Part shown: in pieces, positions 56,538 through 64,000 of the stretch
Numbering within the stretch: the first letter of the stretch is position 1
How the letters are laid out: every line of letters begins with the position of its first letter
From: Microvirga puerhi
GTDB lineage: Bacteria; Pseudomonadota; Alphaproteobacteria; Rhizobiales; Beijerinckiaceae
Direction of reading: 5' to 3'
NCBI RefSeq assembly: GCF_020089865.1
Contig: NZ_JAIRBM010000019.1
Span: 31,787-95,786, forward strand
Length of the DNA: 64,000 nt
Program-made: the position numbers and the translations under genes
The notes under the pieces: model-generated
Seen by the model: the letters and a program-made list of their open reading frames with translations, nothing else
Databases searched by the model: none
Told to the model about the DNA's origin: nothing

Positions 56538-58175
56538 ATGACCGGTCGTCAGCATGCCGAAAAACTATGGGCTAATATCCTTGAGCTCGGCGCTCGCCGC
56601 CTCGCGGCCTTGGGGCTTATTGGACTTGTGGTCTTTCTAGGCGTGGGCATTGGCGCCTATTACCTAAGTCGGCCAGCACAAGAAGCCCTCTATGTCGGCC
56701 TTGAAAGAGAGGACGTCAGTCGAATCGGAGCGGCTCTGAAAGACGCCGGAATTCCGTTCGACGTGAGTGCCGATGGCACCGCGGTCATGGTCCGATATGG
56801 CAACACAGCGCAGGCACGTATGTTGCTGGCAGAAAAAGGGCTGCCGCAAAGCTCAAAGTCAGGATATGAACTGTTCAACGACTTGGGGTCTCTGGGCCTG
56901 ACATCCTTCATGCAGGAGGTTACGCGCGTCAGAGCTCTTGAGGGTGAAATAGCTCGCACGATTCAAACCATGAAGGGTGTAAAGGCCGCGCGCGTTCATA
57001 TCGTGCTGCCGGATAGAGGTTCTTTTCGTCGCGAGCAGCAGCCAGCCTCTGCATCGGTCGTTGTTCGCACAGAGCCTGCTGACGATATGAGTTCCGCTCA
57101 GGCCATTCGACACCTTGTTGCCTCTGCCATTCCCGGCATGAAAGCGGACAAAGTTACGGTACTTAATACCGATGGTATGCTACTCATGTCCGGGGACGAC
57201 GGCGCAAACGCATCGACAGGGCGAATGGCCAGCCTTGAGAAGAATGTCAGCCGTGAGATACAGGACAATATCCGTCGGACATTGTCGCCCTATCTTGGTC
57301 TTGGGAACTTCGAGGTTAGTGTCGCAGCGCGCCTCAACACCGACAAGACGAGTACTAACGAGACAATCTACAATCCAGAATCAAAGGTCGAGCGTTCTGT
57401 TCGAACGATCAAAGAGACGGAGGTCTCACAGAACCGCGCGAACCAGAAGCCAACAACGGTCCAGCAGAACTTGCCAGAGGAGCGAGTTCGTGCAGATAGC
57501 GGAGACTCGTCGAGCGAGGATAATCAGCGTCGTGAAGAGCTGACGAACTATGAAATTTCCTCGAAGACAATCCAAACCGTGAGCGATGGATATGCTATTA
57601 AGAATCTTTCGGTTGCCGTGCTTGTCAATCGGAGTCGCCTCTCCTCGTTGTCCGGTAGTGATACTGCGAGTCAAGTTAGCCTTGATACCAAGATAGCCGA
57701 GATCGAACAACTGGTCTCATCTGCTGCTGGCTTCGACAAGGCTCGCGGCGACCAGATTAAGGTGGCCGCCGTTGGGTTTGTCGACGACGGTCGAATGATG
57801 GAGCCGACGCCGCCTCTTGGCTTGGTCGAAGTTCTAATGCGGCAATTCGGGAACATCATTAACGCGGCGACGATCCTCATCGTAACGACACTGCTGATCT
57901 GGTTTGGCCTCCGCCCGGCTGTCACCGCTATTCTCGCACGCTCCGAAGCAGAGAAGATCATCTCGAGCGAGACACCAAGCATTGAGAGTTTGGTCGCGGC
58001 TCATGCGGAGGCAAGTTCGCAAATTGAGTCTGGTGAAACAGTTCCGAACCTTATTGAAGATCTTACCGGAAAAATGAGCCGTTCTCCGCAAAAGAAGCTT
58101 GAACAGCTCATTGAATATGACGAGGAGCATGCTGCGGCGATTCTGAGGCAGTGGTTGATTCAAGAGGCAGCGTGA
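56538..58175 (+). CDS. fliF: Flagellar M-ring protein FliF
   Basis: Inner-membrane MS-ring protein of 545 residues. It has a first membrane helix near residues 17-38, ring-building motifs (GLPQSSKSGYELFNDLGSLG, LEGEIARTIQTMKGVKAARV, HIVLPDRG), a second membrane helix near 440-460 and a C-terminal FliG-binding tail ending EEHAAAILRQWLIQEAA. This tail contains the conserved acidic and aromatic pattern. It overlaps the FliH-like gene by one base (TGATG). Confidence 0.96.
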   Translation: MTGRQHAEKLWANILELGARRLAALGLIGLVVFLGVGIGAYYLSRPAQEALYVGLEREDVSRIGAALKDAGIPFDVSADGTAVMVRYGNTAQARMLLAEKGLPQSSKSGYELFNDLGSLGLTSFMQEVTRVRALEGEIARTIQTMKGVKAARVHIVLPDRGSFRREQQPASASVVVRTEPADDMSSAQAIRHLVASAIPGMKADKVTVLNTDGMLLMSGDDGANASTGRMASLEKNVSREIQDNIRRTLSPYLGLGNFEVSVAARLNTDKTSTNETIYNPESKVERSVRTIKETEVSQNRANQKPTTVQQNLPEERVRADSGDSSSEDNQRREELTNYEISSKTIQTVSDGYAIKNLSVAVLVNRSRLSSLSGSDTASQVSLDTKIAEIEQLVSSAAGFDKARGDQIKVAAVGFVDDGRMMEPTPPLGLVEVLMRQFGNIINAATILIVTTLLIWFGLRPAVTAILARSEAEKIISSETPSIESLVAAHAEASSQIESGETVPNLIEDLTGKMSRSPQKKLEQLIEYDEEHAAAILRQWLIQEAA

Positions 58176-58798
58176 TGTCCAATGGTATCGCTGACTATCT
58201 TATGGAATTTCGCCTGGACAAAGGGTCCAATAAGGCTCCGTCACGGCCTGTGGAGTCAATAGTTGCTCCGCACGAAGAAGAGTTCAAAACGGCGGATCTT
58301 ATTCGGAACGCCGAAGCACGTGTCCGTGAGGAGGAGCGGCTGGCATGGGAGCGCAGGCTAGAAGTTGCTCTTGCCACAGAGAGAGCTTCTGCCGAAGAAA
58401 AACTTCGGTTAGAGCGTAACAAATGGGCAAGCGACGAAGCCAACAAACTTTCAGCTGGTATCGCCGAAGGCTTGTCGGATCTGAATAGAGAGTTGAATGA
58501 GAGGATCGCGCGTATCCTGCTCCCATTCCTTGATGTGGCTATCCGAGAACAGGTGCTAGACGAGCTGGTGCAGACTTTGAGGGTGTTGTTCTCCAACAAC
58601 GGAGGGATCAAGATGACGATTGCCGGCTCCGAGGATCTCATTCAGGCTTTGCAAAAGCGGATCGCGCTCAATGACCGTGATGTTCATTACGTGTCTCTTC
58701 AAGAGTCAGAAATTCGAGTTGTCGCAGACGAAACAACTATTGAAACACAGCTGAAGATGTGGATTGACCGGGTGGTCGACGCGGTGAAATCGAACTAA
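58175..58798 (+). CDS. FliH-like flagellar assembly protein
   Basis: Acidic/basic helical protein of 207 residues in the position after fliF. A long charged helix (EARVREEERLAWERRLEVAL, then ATERASAEEKLRLERNKWAS) followed by a small globular C-terminal part (ESEIRVVADETTIETQLKMW) is the layout of FliH, the stator of the FliI export ATPase. Direct residue conservation is weak, as in other rhizobia where this gene is often left as hypothetical. It precedes motB by two bases. Confidence 0.65.
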   Translation: MSNGIADYLMEFRLDKGSNKAPSRPVESIVAPHEEEFKTADLIRNAEARVREEERLAWERRLEVALATERASAEEKLRLERNKWASDEANKLSAGIAEGLSDLNRELNERIARILLPFLDVAIREQVLDELVQTLRVLFSNNGGIKMTIAGSEDLIQALQKRIALNDRDVHYVSLQESEIRVVADETTIETQLKMWIDRVVDAVKSN

Positions 58799-58800
58799 CA

Positions 58801-60054
58801 ATGCCCGATCCAGATAAGCAGGAAATCATTGTCGTTCGCCGCTATGAGGCGGAAGAGGAGCATCACAAGGGCGGTGTCTGGAAGATTGCTCATGCAGACT
58901 TCATGACTGCAATGATGGCGTTCTTCCTGGTCATGTGGCTCATCAGTGTTACGGACAATGAAACACGCTCGACAATTTCAAACTATTTCAACCCATTGAA
59001 ACTTGCGGAAAGCACCACTGACCGCAAAGGGTTGAATGATCCAAAAAATGATTCGCAGCAAACCAAGGAAGGAAGTCCGAACAGCACCTCCAACAAGGCC
59101 AGTACAGAGGGCAAAGGCGGGCGTGCAACACAAACTCAGCCGGATGCCAACAAGTCGAAACTTAACGAGGGTGCCCTGTTTCAGGATCCATATGCCGTGT
59201 TGGCGAAGTTGGCGATGGAGAACGACACTGAGCAGCAACGAGTAGCATCAGGCATCGACGTTCCTCTCGGGGAGGCTGGAGATCCTGGGACAAGCGGCGG
59301 CGAGGCCTATCGCGATCCGTTTGATCCCTTGTACTGGCAGGTCGCACCTCTAGAGAAGCCGAGGACCAAGATACCCGGGAATCCGGGCACGACGATGCCG
59401 GCGCCGCGCGAGGGTATCATCGATGCTTTAGCTCCTTCTTCTAAGGCCCTGACGGATCTCTCAGCGCCGGAAAAGAATGATGTGTCAGCGGCGGGGCCGG
59501 CAACTGTTAAAGAGTATCCGGTGCCGGGAGGTGCTCAGCCATCTAAAGCAGCACCAGCACTTTCAAATACTCCGAAGTCAAACGCAGAATCTGCGGATGC
59601 CGATTTGAGAGCCGAGATTGCGAAGGCGGTGCAACCGGACAGGGCTTCCGGTCCATCGCCACGAGTGGAAGTGAATCGCACGGGTGAGGGCCTCCTCATC
59701 AGCGTGACAGATGATCTGAATTTCAGCATGTTTGCGATTGGTTCTGCAGAACCCCAGCCTAAAGTCGTTCGCGCTATGGACAAGATCGCAAAGATCATCG
59801 GCGAGCGATCGGGAAAAATCATCATTCGAGGACATACCGACGGAAGACCATTCCGCTCCGACAACTATGACAACTGGCGCTTATCGACGGCCCGTGCGCA
59901 TATGGCCGCGTATATGCTTATTCGCGGTGGAATCAAGGATTCCCGCATTGCAAGCATTGAAGGGCGTGCTGATCGAGACTTGAAGAAGCAGTCAGATCCC
60001 AACGCGGCGGAGAATCGCAGAATAGAGATTCTTTTGCAGGAGGCGTCGCCGTGA
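58801..60054 (+). CDS. motB: Flagellar motor stator protein MotB
   Basis: Stator subunit of 417 residues, longer than enterobacterial MotB (about 308) because of a Ser/Pro/Lys-rich periplasmic linker, a rhizobial feature. The single membrane helix holds the proton-carrying Asp33 (KIAHADFMTAMMAFFLVMWL). The C-terminal OmpA-like peptidoglycan-binding domain (IIIRGHTDGRPFRSDNYDNW, LSTARAHMAAYML, GRADRD) is complete. motA is not adjacent. It overlaps motC by four bases. Confidence 0.96.
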   Translation: MPDPDKQEIIVVRRYEAEEEHHKGGVWKIAHADFMTAMMAFFLVMWLISVTDNETRSTISNYFNPLKLAESTTDRKGLNDPKNDSQQTKEGSPNSTSNKASTEGKGGRATQTQPDANKSKLNEGALFQDPYAVLAKLAMENDTEQQRVASGIDVPLGEAGDPGTSGGEAYRDPFDPLYWQVAPLEKPRTKIPGNPGTTMPAPREGIIDALAPSSKALTDLSAPEKNDVSAAGPATVKEYPVPGGAQPSKAAPALSNTPKSNAESADADLRAEIAKAVQPDRASGPSPRVEVNRTGEGLLISVTDDLNFSMFAIGSAEPQPKVVRAMDKIAKIIGERSGKIIIRGHTDGRPFRSDNYDNWRLSTARAHMAAYMLIRGGIKDSRIASIEGRADRDLKKQSDPNAAENRRIEILLQEASP

Positions 60055-61247
60055 GCGGCCCTCTGCGATTTTTTGTTCTAATTGTACTAGTGTGGCCGAC
60101 TTTATGCGTGGCCAAAGCGAACGCCGAGTCCGCAGAGATCGACGCGCAACCGGTTGAACTCGTGCGGACTCTCCAAGCCCTGCAAGATCAGATTGCAGCG
60201 GGCTCCACGAATGCGCATGTTGCCCAGAGAGTTCTATTGGATCATATCGATGAGCGTCTCTTGGCGATGGAGCCTGCCGTGTGGCAAGCTCCAAAGAGCA
60301 TTCGTGCTGCCATCATCTATGTGTTGAGTGGCGGAAAACCTGGCATTCTCAAGAAAATTTTATCACTAAGCGACCTTCCGAAGTCCGAGGGGCTATTGGC
60401 GCAGGGTGCGCTGGCGTATGTTGAGGGCCGTGAGGAGGATGCTCAGAAGATCTTAGCCGATGTTGACGTGCGTACACTTCCTGCGACGCTCTCCGGCCAG
60501 ATCGCACTTGTGCAAGCGGCTCTCACTCTGAGAGACGGTCCAGAAAAATCAGTATCACTTCTTGATTTCGCTCGTTTGCAACTTCCCGGAACGCTGGTGG
60601 AGGAGGCTGCCTTACGTCGCGAGATCTTCGTTGTGGCGCAGCTCAAGGATACCGAGAAATTCGACGCTCTGTCACGGCAGTATCTACGGCGCTTCCGATA
60701 CTCTGTTTATTCGGGCAACTTCCGACAGCGCTTCGCATCCGCGTTGACTCGCCTAGATGTCACAAAAGATCCGGATTATTTCAAACGTCTCGTGGCGACG
60801 CTCAATGAGCTGGAACCTGCAGGCCGCCTCGAACTCTATCTGATGGTTGCGCGCGCTGCGATCAATCAGGGGCAGACGCAGGCCGCAGTCCTCGCTACGG
60901 ACAAGGCGAATGAACTTGCAATGGGTGATGCCAGTAGTTCGGCACGCTCAAAACTTTATCGAGCGGCGGCGATCATCGTTACTTCTGAGGGGTTCGATGA
61001 AGGTGCGACCGAGCTTAAGAAGCTTGATAGGTCGCTTCTGCCTGCATCGGATCTTGAGTTGCTGGACTCGGCACTCGCTATGGCAACCTACATTCGTCGT
61101 GTTCCAGAAGGGGGCGTACCGTCGCTGCCGCGGGATCAGGCGCAAATCAGAGCCGACAATGTTGTGCAGAAGCCGACGGCCATCATATCTCGTGCCCAGG
61201 AGGTTCTGGGGGCCATCGATCAGCTGGTTCGGAAAGAAAGCCGATGA
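60051..61247 (+). CDS. motC: Periplasmic motility protein MotC
   Basis: Periplasmic protein of 398 residues, specific to rhizobia and relatives, that interacts with MotB and is needed for rotation. A signal peptide (FFVLIVLVWPTLCVAKANA) leads to a helical repeat-rich body (for example GKPGILKKILSLSDLPKSEG and LYRAAAIIVTSEGFDEGATE). It starts at GTG 60051 in a GTGA overlap with motB and ends in an ATGA overlap with the motD gene. Confidence 0.92.
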   Translation: MSGPLRFFVLIVLVWPTLCVAKANAESAEIDAQPVELVRTLQALQDQIAAGSTNAHVAQRVLLDHIDERLLAMEPAVWQAPKSIRAAIIYVLSGGKPGILKKILSLSDLPKSEGLLAQGALAYVEGREEDAQKILADVDVRTLPATLSGQIALVQAALTLRDGPEKSVSLLDFARLQLPGTLVEEAALRREIFVVAQLKDTEKFDALSRQYLRRFRYSVYSGNFRQRFASALTRLDVTKDPDYFKRLVATLNELEPAGRLELYLMVARAAINQGQTQAAVLATDKANELAMGDASSSARSKLYRAAAIIVTSEGFDEGATELKKLDRSLLPASDLELLDSALAMATYIRRVPEGGVPSLPRDQAQIRADNVVQKPTAIISRAQEVLGAIDQLVRKESR

Positions 61248-62551
61248 GCAAACTCGAGTTCATTCTTCAGAATGCCACCCGGAGGGTGGACAGCACGTCT
61301 TTAAAAGGAGACAGTGGGCAAAGTCTGGGTGGTGAGAGAACTGATGTTCAGCCGACGGGCTCTGACTTCGACGCCCTTCTCAAGACCATCGCGTCGCAGC
61401 GCGATAGTAGTGATGAACAGCGAAGGCAAGTCGCTGCTCCCGCCAGACTCGGGGATATAGAGCTCGATTCGGAGAGATCGAGAGCGTCGGAGGCACCGGA
61501 TGATCCCGATACCGCTCCTGATGATCTGCTGAAGGAACTTGTTAGCGCCGATACGACCGTCCAGCAACAAGATACGTCGTTTTCCCTTTCGGTAAACTTC
61601 ATTTCTCCGTCTCATCTCAATCCGACCCTTGCCAAGCAGCAGCAAGCGTCGGCGGGAACAGCGAACCCTCTGCTAGAATTCATTCGCCGAAAAGATGATA
61701 CGGACGCTTCCGATATCATGCAGCGCGCTTCTAACGCACCCCATATGAAGGCATCGGTGCTGCACCAAGAGGCCCATTTCAAGCCAGTCGTGCCAAACTC
61801 TCTCCCAAGGGACGTGCCCCTTCTAGGGCCAGGTGAAACGTTCGCAGGCCCAGGGGGCGAAAATTTGCAGCCCACAGCATCACTGGCGAATGCCAGGGAG
61901 CAAGCTCTTTTGAATCGTTCCGTTTCCGAAGCAGTTAGCAATAAAGGCGTGAGTGCTTCGAGCGATCCGACTTCACTTCTAACGACAGATCGTGCAGCCG
62001 ATTCATCTCTTTTTCAGCGAATTGCGGATGCGATCGTCTCCGGTGCTGGAAGAGATGCGAATGAGCAAGTCGAGAATGCTGCGCGTAGCCAAGCATCAGC
62101 CTCCATCGTTTTAAGGCCTTCGGAAGGCGTACTGCGTGTGCTGAATATTCAGCTCCATCCGGCGGAGCTTGGCGTTGTTACTGTCAAGATGCGTCTATCC
62201 GGTGAGAATCTGGAAATGGAGCTGCATACCAGCAATGGTGAAACAGCCGATATCCTGCGTACGGACATGGAGAAGCTATCAAGTCTATTACGAACGTCGG
62301 GCTATCGACCAGATGTTATTTCCGTTCATCTGACGGCCGCAGATGGAGCACAGCAAGACAACTCAACTGGGCAGAAGTCCCAATGGGCAGCGCAGTCCAA
62401 CTCCAATGGATTCCAGCAGGGGAGCAATGGTCAGGAAGATCGTGCTAGGCATCCTGCGGAGAATAGAGACGATCTCGGGCAAAGGGTGCAAAAGAATGGG
62501 GCTGAAGAAAAGCCTGTTGGCGCGGCTGGCATTGGCAGCGTTTATCTTTAA
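61244..62551 (+). CDS. fliK: Flagellar hook-length control protein FliK (MotD)
   Basis: Protein of 435 residues whose first 300 residues are low-complexity, Ser/Asp/Gln-rich and poorly conserved, as in other FliK proteins that act as a hook ruler. The C-terminal domain (VLRVLNIQLHPAELGVVTVK, MRLSGENLEMELHTSNGE) is the conserved FliK switch domain. In Sinorhizobium the gene in this place was first named motD. It overlaps motC by four bases and the transglycosylase gene by 56 bases. Confidence 0.9.
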   Translation: MSKLEFILQNATRRVDSTSLKGDSGQSLGGERTDVQPTGSDFDALLKTIASQRDSSDEQRRQVAAPARLGDIELDSERSRASEAPDDPDTAPDDLLKELVSADTTVQQQDTSFSLSVNFISPSHLNPTLAKQQQASAGTANPLLEFIRRKDDTDASDIMQRASNAPHMKASVLHQEAHFKPVVPNSLPRDVPLLGPGETFAGPGGENLQPTASLANAREQALLNRSVSEAVSNKGVSASSDPTSLLTTDRAADSSLFQRIADAIVSGAGRDANEQVENAARSQASASIVLRPSEGVLRVLNIQLHPAELGVVTVKMRLSGENLEMELHTSNGETADILRTDMEKLSSLLRTSGYRPDVISVHLTAADGAQQDNSTGQKSQWAAQSNSNGFQQGSNGQEDRARHPAENRDDLGQRVQKNGAEEKPVGAAGIGSVYL

Positions 62552-63071
62552 TGCAGGAACCGAAGCTCGGGCCAACGCAAATGCCTGCGAGCGAGAAATG
62601 ATGCGAGCGGCGTCGAAGCATGGCGTGCCACTCGGAATGCTTTATGCAGTTGGCCTTGCAGAGACCGGCAATCGCGGCTCTCTCCAGCCATATGCCATGA
62701 ATATAGAAGGGCGGGCTGTATTTACTCAGAGTGCTGACGAGGCATTACAAAGATTTGAGGACGCACGCCGAACCGGTGCGAGACTGATCGATCTCGGCTG
62801 TATGCAGATCAATCACTATTATCATCGGGAGAATTTTAAGTCTCTGGAGAGTATGCTGAATCCGCGGGACAACGTGGAATATGCGGCACAGTACCTGAAG
62901 CAGCTTCATACTCGAGAGGGGAGCTGGACAATGGCAATCGCCCGCTATCACGCCGGACCGAACAATAACCCAGCCCAGAAGCAGTATGTCTGTCGCATTA
63001 TGACGAATATGGTCGCGACGGGTTTCGGACAGTGGACGCCGACTGCGCGATCCTTCTGTCAGGAAAATTGA
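62496..63071 (+). CDS. Lytic transglycosylase (flagellar cluster)
   Basis: Periplasmic peptidoglycan-cleaving enzyme of about 191 residues. A signal peptide (MGLKKSLLARLALAAFIFNA, to AN-A) precedes an SLT/lysozyme-like domain with the catalytic glutamate in GLAETGNRG and downstream IDLGCMQINHYYH, NVEYAAQYLKQLH and IARYHAG. It probably opens the wall for the rod. The start overlaps the end of fliK; an internal ATG is chosen because the upstream residues are encoded by a fliK shadow. Confidence 0.87.
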   Translation: MGLKKSLLARLALAAFIFNAGTEARANANACEREMMRAASKHGVPLGMLYAVGLAETGNRGSLQPYAMNIEGRAVFTQSADEALQRFEDARRTGARLIDLGCMQINHYYHRENFKSLESMLNPRDNVEYAAQYLKQLHTREGSWTMAIARYHAGPNNNPAQKQYVCRIMTNMVATGFGQWTPTARSFCQEN

Positions 63072-63097
63072 GGCTAAATGTCTCTCTATCTGGGAGT

Positions 63098-63781
63098 TCA
63101 GCGCGTCATCGTGATGACCTGTCCCCGATCTACCATACCGACATAGTCCGAGCCGTTTTCCTGTAGTCGCATCACGAGGCGGCCTTTTGCGTAAAGCTCG
63201 ACGGAGCCGTCGCGGAGAGCCCACGTATTGATCTCTTGCAAGGCCGCATTTTTGCAGCTGCTCGTCGAGGCTTTATAGAGATCAAGCGTAGAAGACGTAG
63301 AGAGTTGCACCTGACACACCCCATTTGCTTCCTTGAGCGTCCAGCGACCGGCGAGCGATGAAACGCTCGCGGTCCGTTGTGCTGCCCGTGACTGCGGAGG
63401 AGAGGGTGGATTGACCGGTGGTATCGCTACGCCGGTATTCTGATCGCTCAAGGTAGATTGTTGTGGAACGGTCTCAGGCTCAAGGGTGATGTCTGAGGAT
63501 GGCACAACGGGCCGGGTAGCCCATGGCCCTACCGGTTCCATAGGCACTGCCGTTGCTGCGCTTTGTGAGCCCGGCGCAGGTACGGGGGAGGGAGTATCAA
63601 TTGGTAACGGAAGCGGAGCATTCCATGGGCTCGAATAAAGCGACAGGCTCGGATCGAGACGCTGTGTTCGACCCCACGGTCCCGAAGCATAAGGATCGCC
63701 GGATCCCATGCAGCCGGTTAGCAAAAAAAAATAGAAAGGGAGAGGAAGGAGCGGCTTCGCCAATCGGAGACCACTCAACAT
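63098..63781 (-). CDS. Lipoprotein with AprI/Inh metalloprotease-inhibitor domain
   Basis: Lipoprotein of about 227 residues. The signal (LPLPFYFFLLTGC) ends in a lipobox. A proline/serine-rich linker (about residues 25-125) is followed by a C-terminal domain like AprI/Inh inhibitors of serralysin-type proteases: LAGRWTLKEANGVCQVQLS, a paired cysteine in TSSCKNAALQEINTWAL, and VMRLQENGSDYVGMVDRGQ. The ATG at 63781 fits the signal peptide; the longer frame runs through ftcR and is not real. Nine A on the plus strand (63723-63731) encode part of the signal. Its role near flagellar genes is unknown; it may guard the envelope. Confidence 0.75.
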   Translation of the reverse strand: MLSGLRLAKPLLPLPFYFFLLTGCMGSGDPYASGPWGRTQRLDPSLSLYSSPWNAPLPLPIDTPSPVPAPGSQSAATAVPMEPVGPWATRPVVPSSDITLEPETVPQQSTLSDQNTGVAIPPVNPPSPPQSRAAQRTASVSSLAGRWTLKEANGVCQVQLSTSSTLDLYKASTSSCKNAALQEINTWALRDGSVELYAKGRLVMRLQENGSDYVGMVDRGQVITMTR

Positions 63782-63851
63782 CTCATGCACGGCACAGTCC
63801 GATCCAGAGCCTGAGATGTCACAAGAGGAAGTTCGCATTCGTATCTCTGTG

Positions 63852-64000
63852 TCACCCGACGAATGTATATCCCATATAACGTTTGGCTTCGATGGGATCG
63901 TGTCCGAGGCTGGCGCGGAGCTTCTTGCGCAGCTTGCTGACATGGCCCTCGATGACGCTTTCCTCGACATCGTTGGAATAGATGCCGTAGATGGCATTGA
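63852..64000 (-). CDS. ftcR: Flagellar transcriptional regulator FtcR/Rem (C-terminus, cut by window edge)
   Basis: The last 48 codons of an OmpR-family response regulator that enters from the right. The visible part ([20 protein letters not shown], then [20 protein letters not shown] and YMGYTFVG) matches the winged helix-turn-helix end of FtcR/Rem, the rhizobial/Brucella activator of flagellar genes, which sits next to motC-fliK in those genomes. It contains the recognition-helix pattern VSKLRKKLR. The stop is at 63852-63854. The receiver domain is outside the window. Confidence 0.85.
   Translation of the reverse strand, partial: NAIYGIYSNDVEESVIEGHVSKLRKKLRASLGHDPIEAKRYMGYTFVG

Noticed and set aside
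63782..63997. N-terminal extension of the Inh lipoprotein frame
   Set aside because: This part runs through the ftcR coding region in another frame and precedes a clear lipoprotein signal peptide. It is a shadow.

Overview
The window is a contiguous piece of an alphaproteobacterial chromosome, most likely from the Hyphomicrobiales (Rhizobiales). The main evidence is the right-hand flagellar cluster: the order flgB-flgC-fliE-flgG-flgA-flgI-motE-flgH-fliL-fliP, then fliF-(fliH-like)-motB-motC-motD/fliK-transglycosylase, ending at an FtcR/Rem-type regulator, is the rhizobial arrangement. GC content looks intermediate to moderately high. I see no tRNA, rRNA, CRISPR array, integrase or intact insertion sequence, so nearly everything reads as resident gene content.

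Left part (1-16 kb): the window opens inside a MalFGK-type sugar ABC transporter operon. After a small DUF2218-type gene comes a membrane PAS-GGDEF-EAL protein, then the thiamine uptake operon thiBPQ on the minus strand, headed by a clear TPP riboswitch (about 8735-8825). A SolA/sarcosine-oxidase-like flavoprotein, an HWE-family sensor kinase that appears to have lost its input domain, an isochorismatase-like hydrolase, the RNA-binding protein Tex and a YegD-like Hsp70 follow.

Middle (16-35 kb): PEP carboxylase, an MscS-type channel, an ahpC-ahpD peroxidase pair with a good intrinsic terminator, a small basic protein, an SDR protein lacking the usual YxxxK residues, a LOG-family protein, a ridA/PLP-dehydratase operon, an ArgE-type M20 deacylase and a complete dipeptide/oligopeptide ABC transporter operon. 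Three related palindromic intergenic repeats lie at the 3' ends of convergent genes here.

Unusual catabolic locus (35.3-45.7 kb): a ROK-family repressor and an 803-residue PIG-L deacetylase with a C-terminal amidotransferase-like domain are divergent from a six-gene operon. That operon encodes a sugar-type binding protein, two permeases, an argininosuccinate/EDDS-lyase-like enzyme, a MalK-type ATPase and a PfkB sugar kinase. I know of no described pathway with this set. It looks like import, C-N bond cleavage, deacetylation and phosphorylation of an N-substituted sugar or sugar-amine conjugate. This is the best candidate here for an undescribed system.

Right part (45.9-64 kb): an EAL phosphodiesterase, a cheY-cheB-cheR group without cheA or cheW nearby, and the flagellar/motor cluster described above, followed by an AprI/Inh-domain lipoprotein and the truncated ftcR gene. 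flgI contains a run of nine G, a possible slippage site that would switch off the P-ring.
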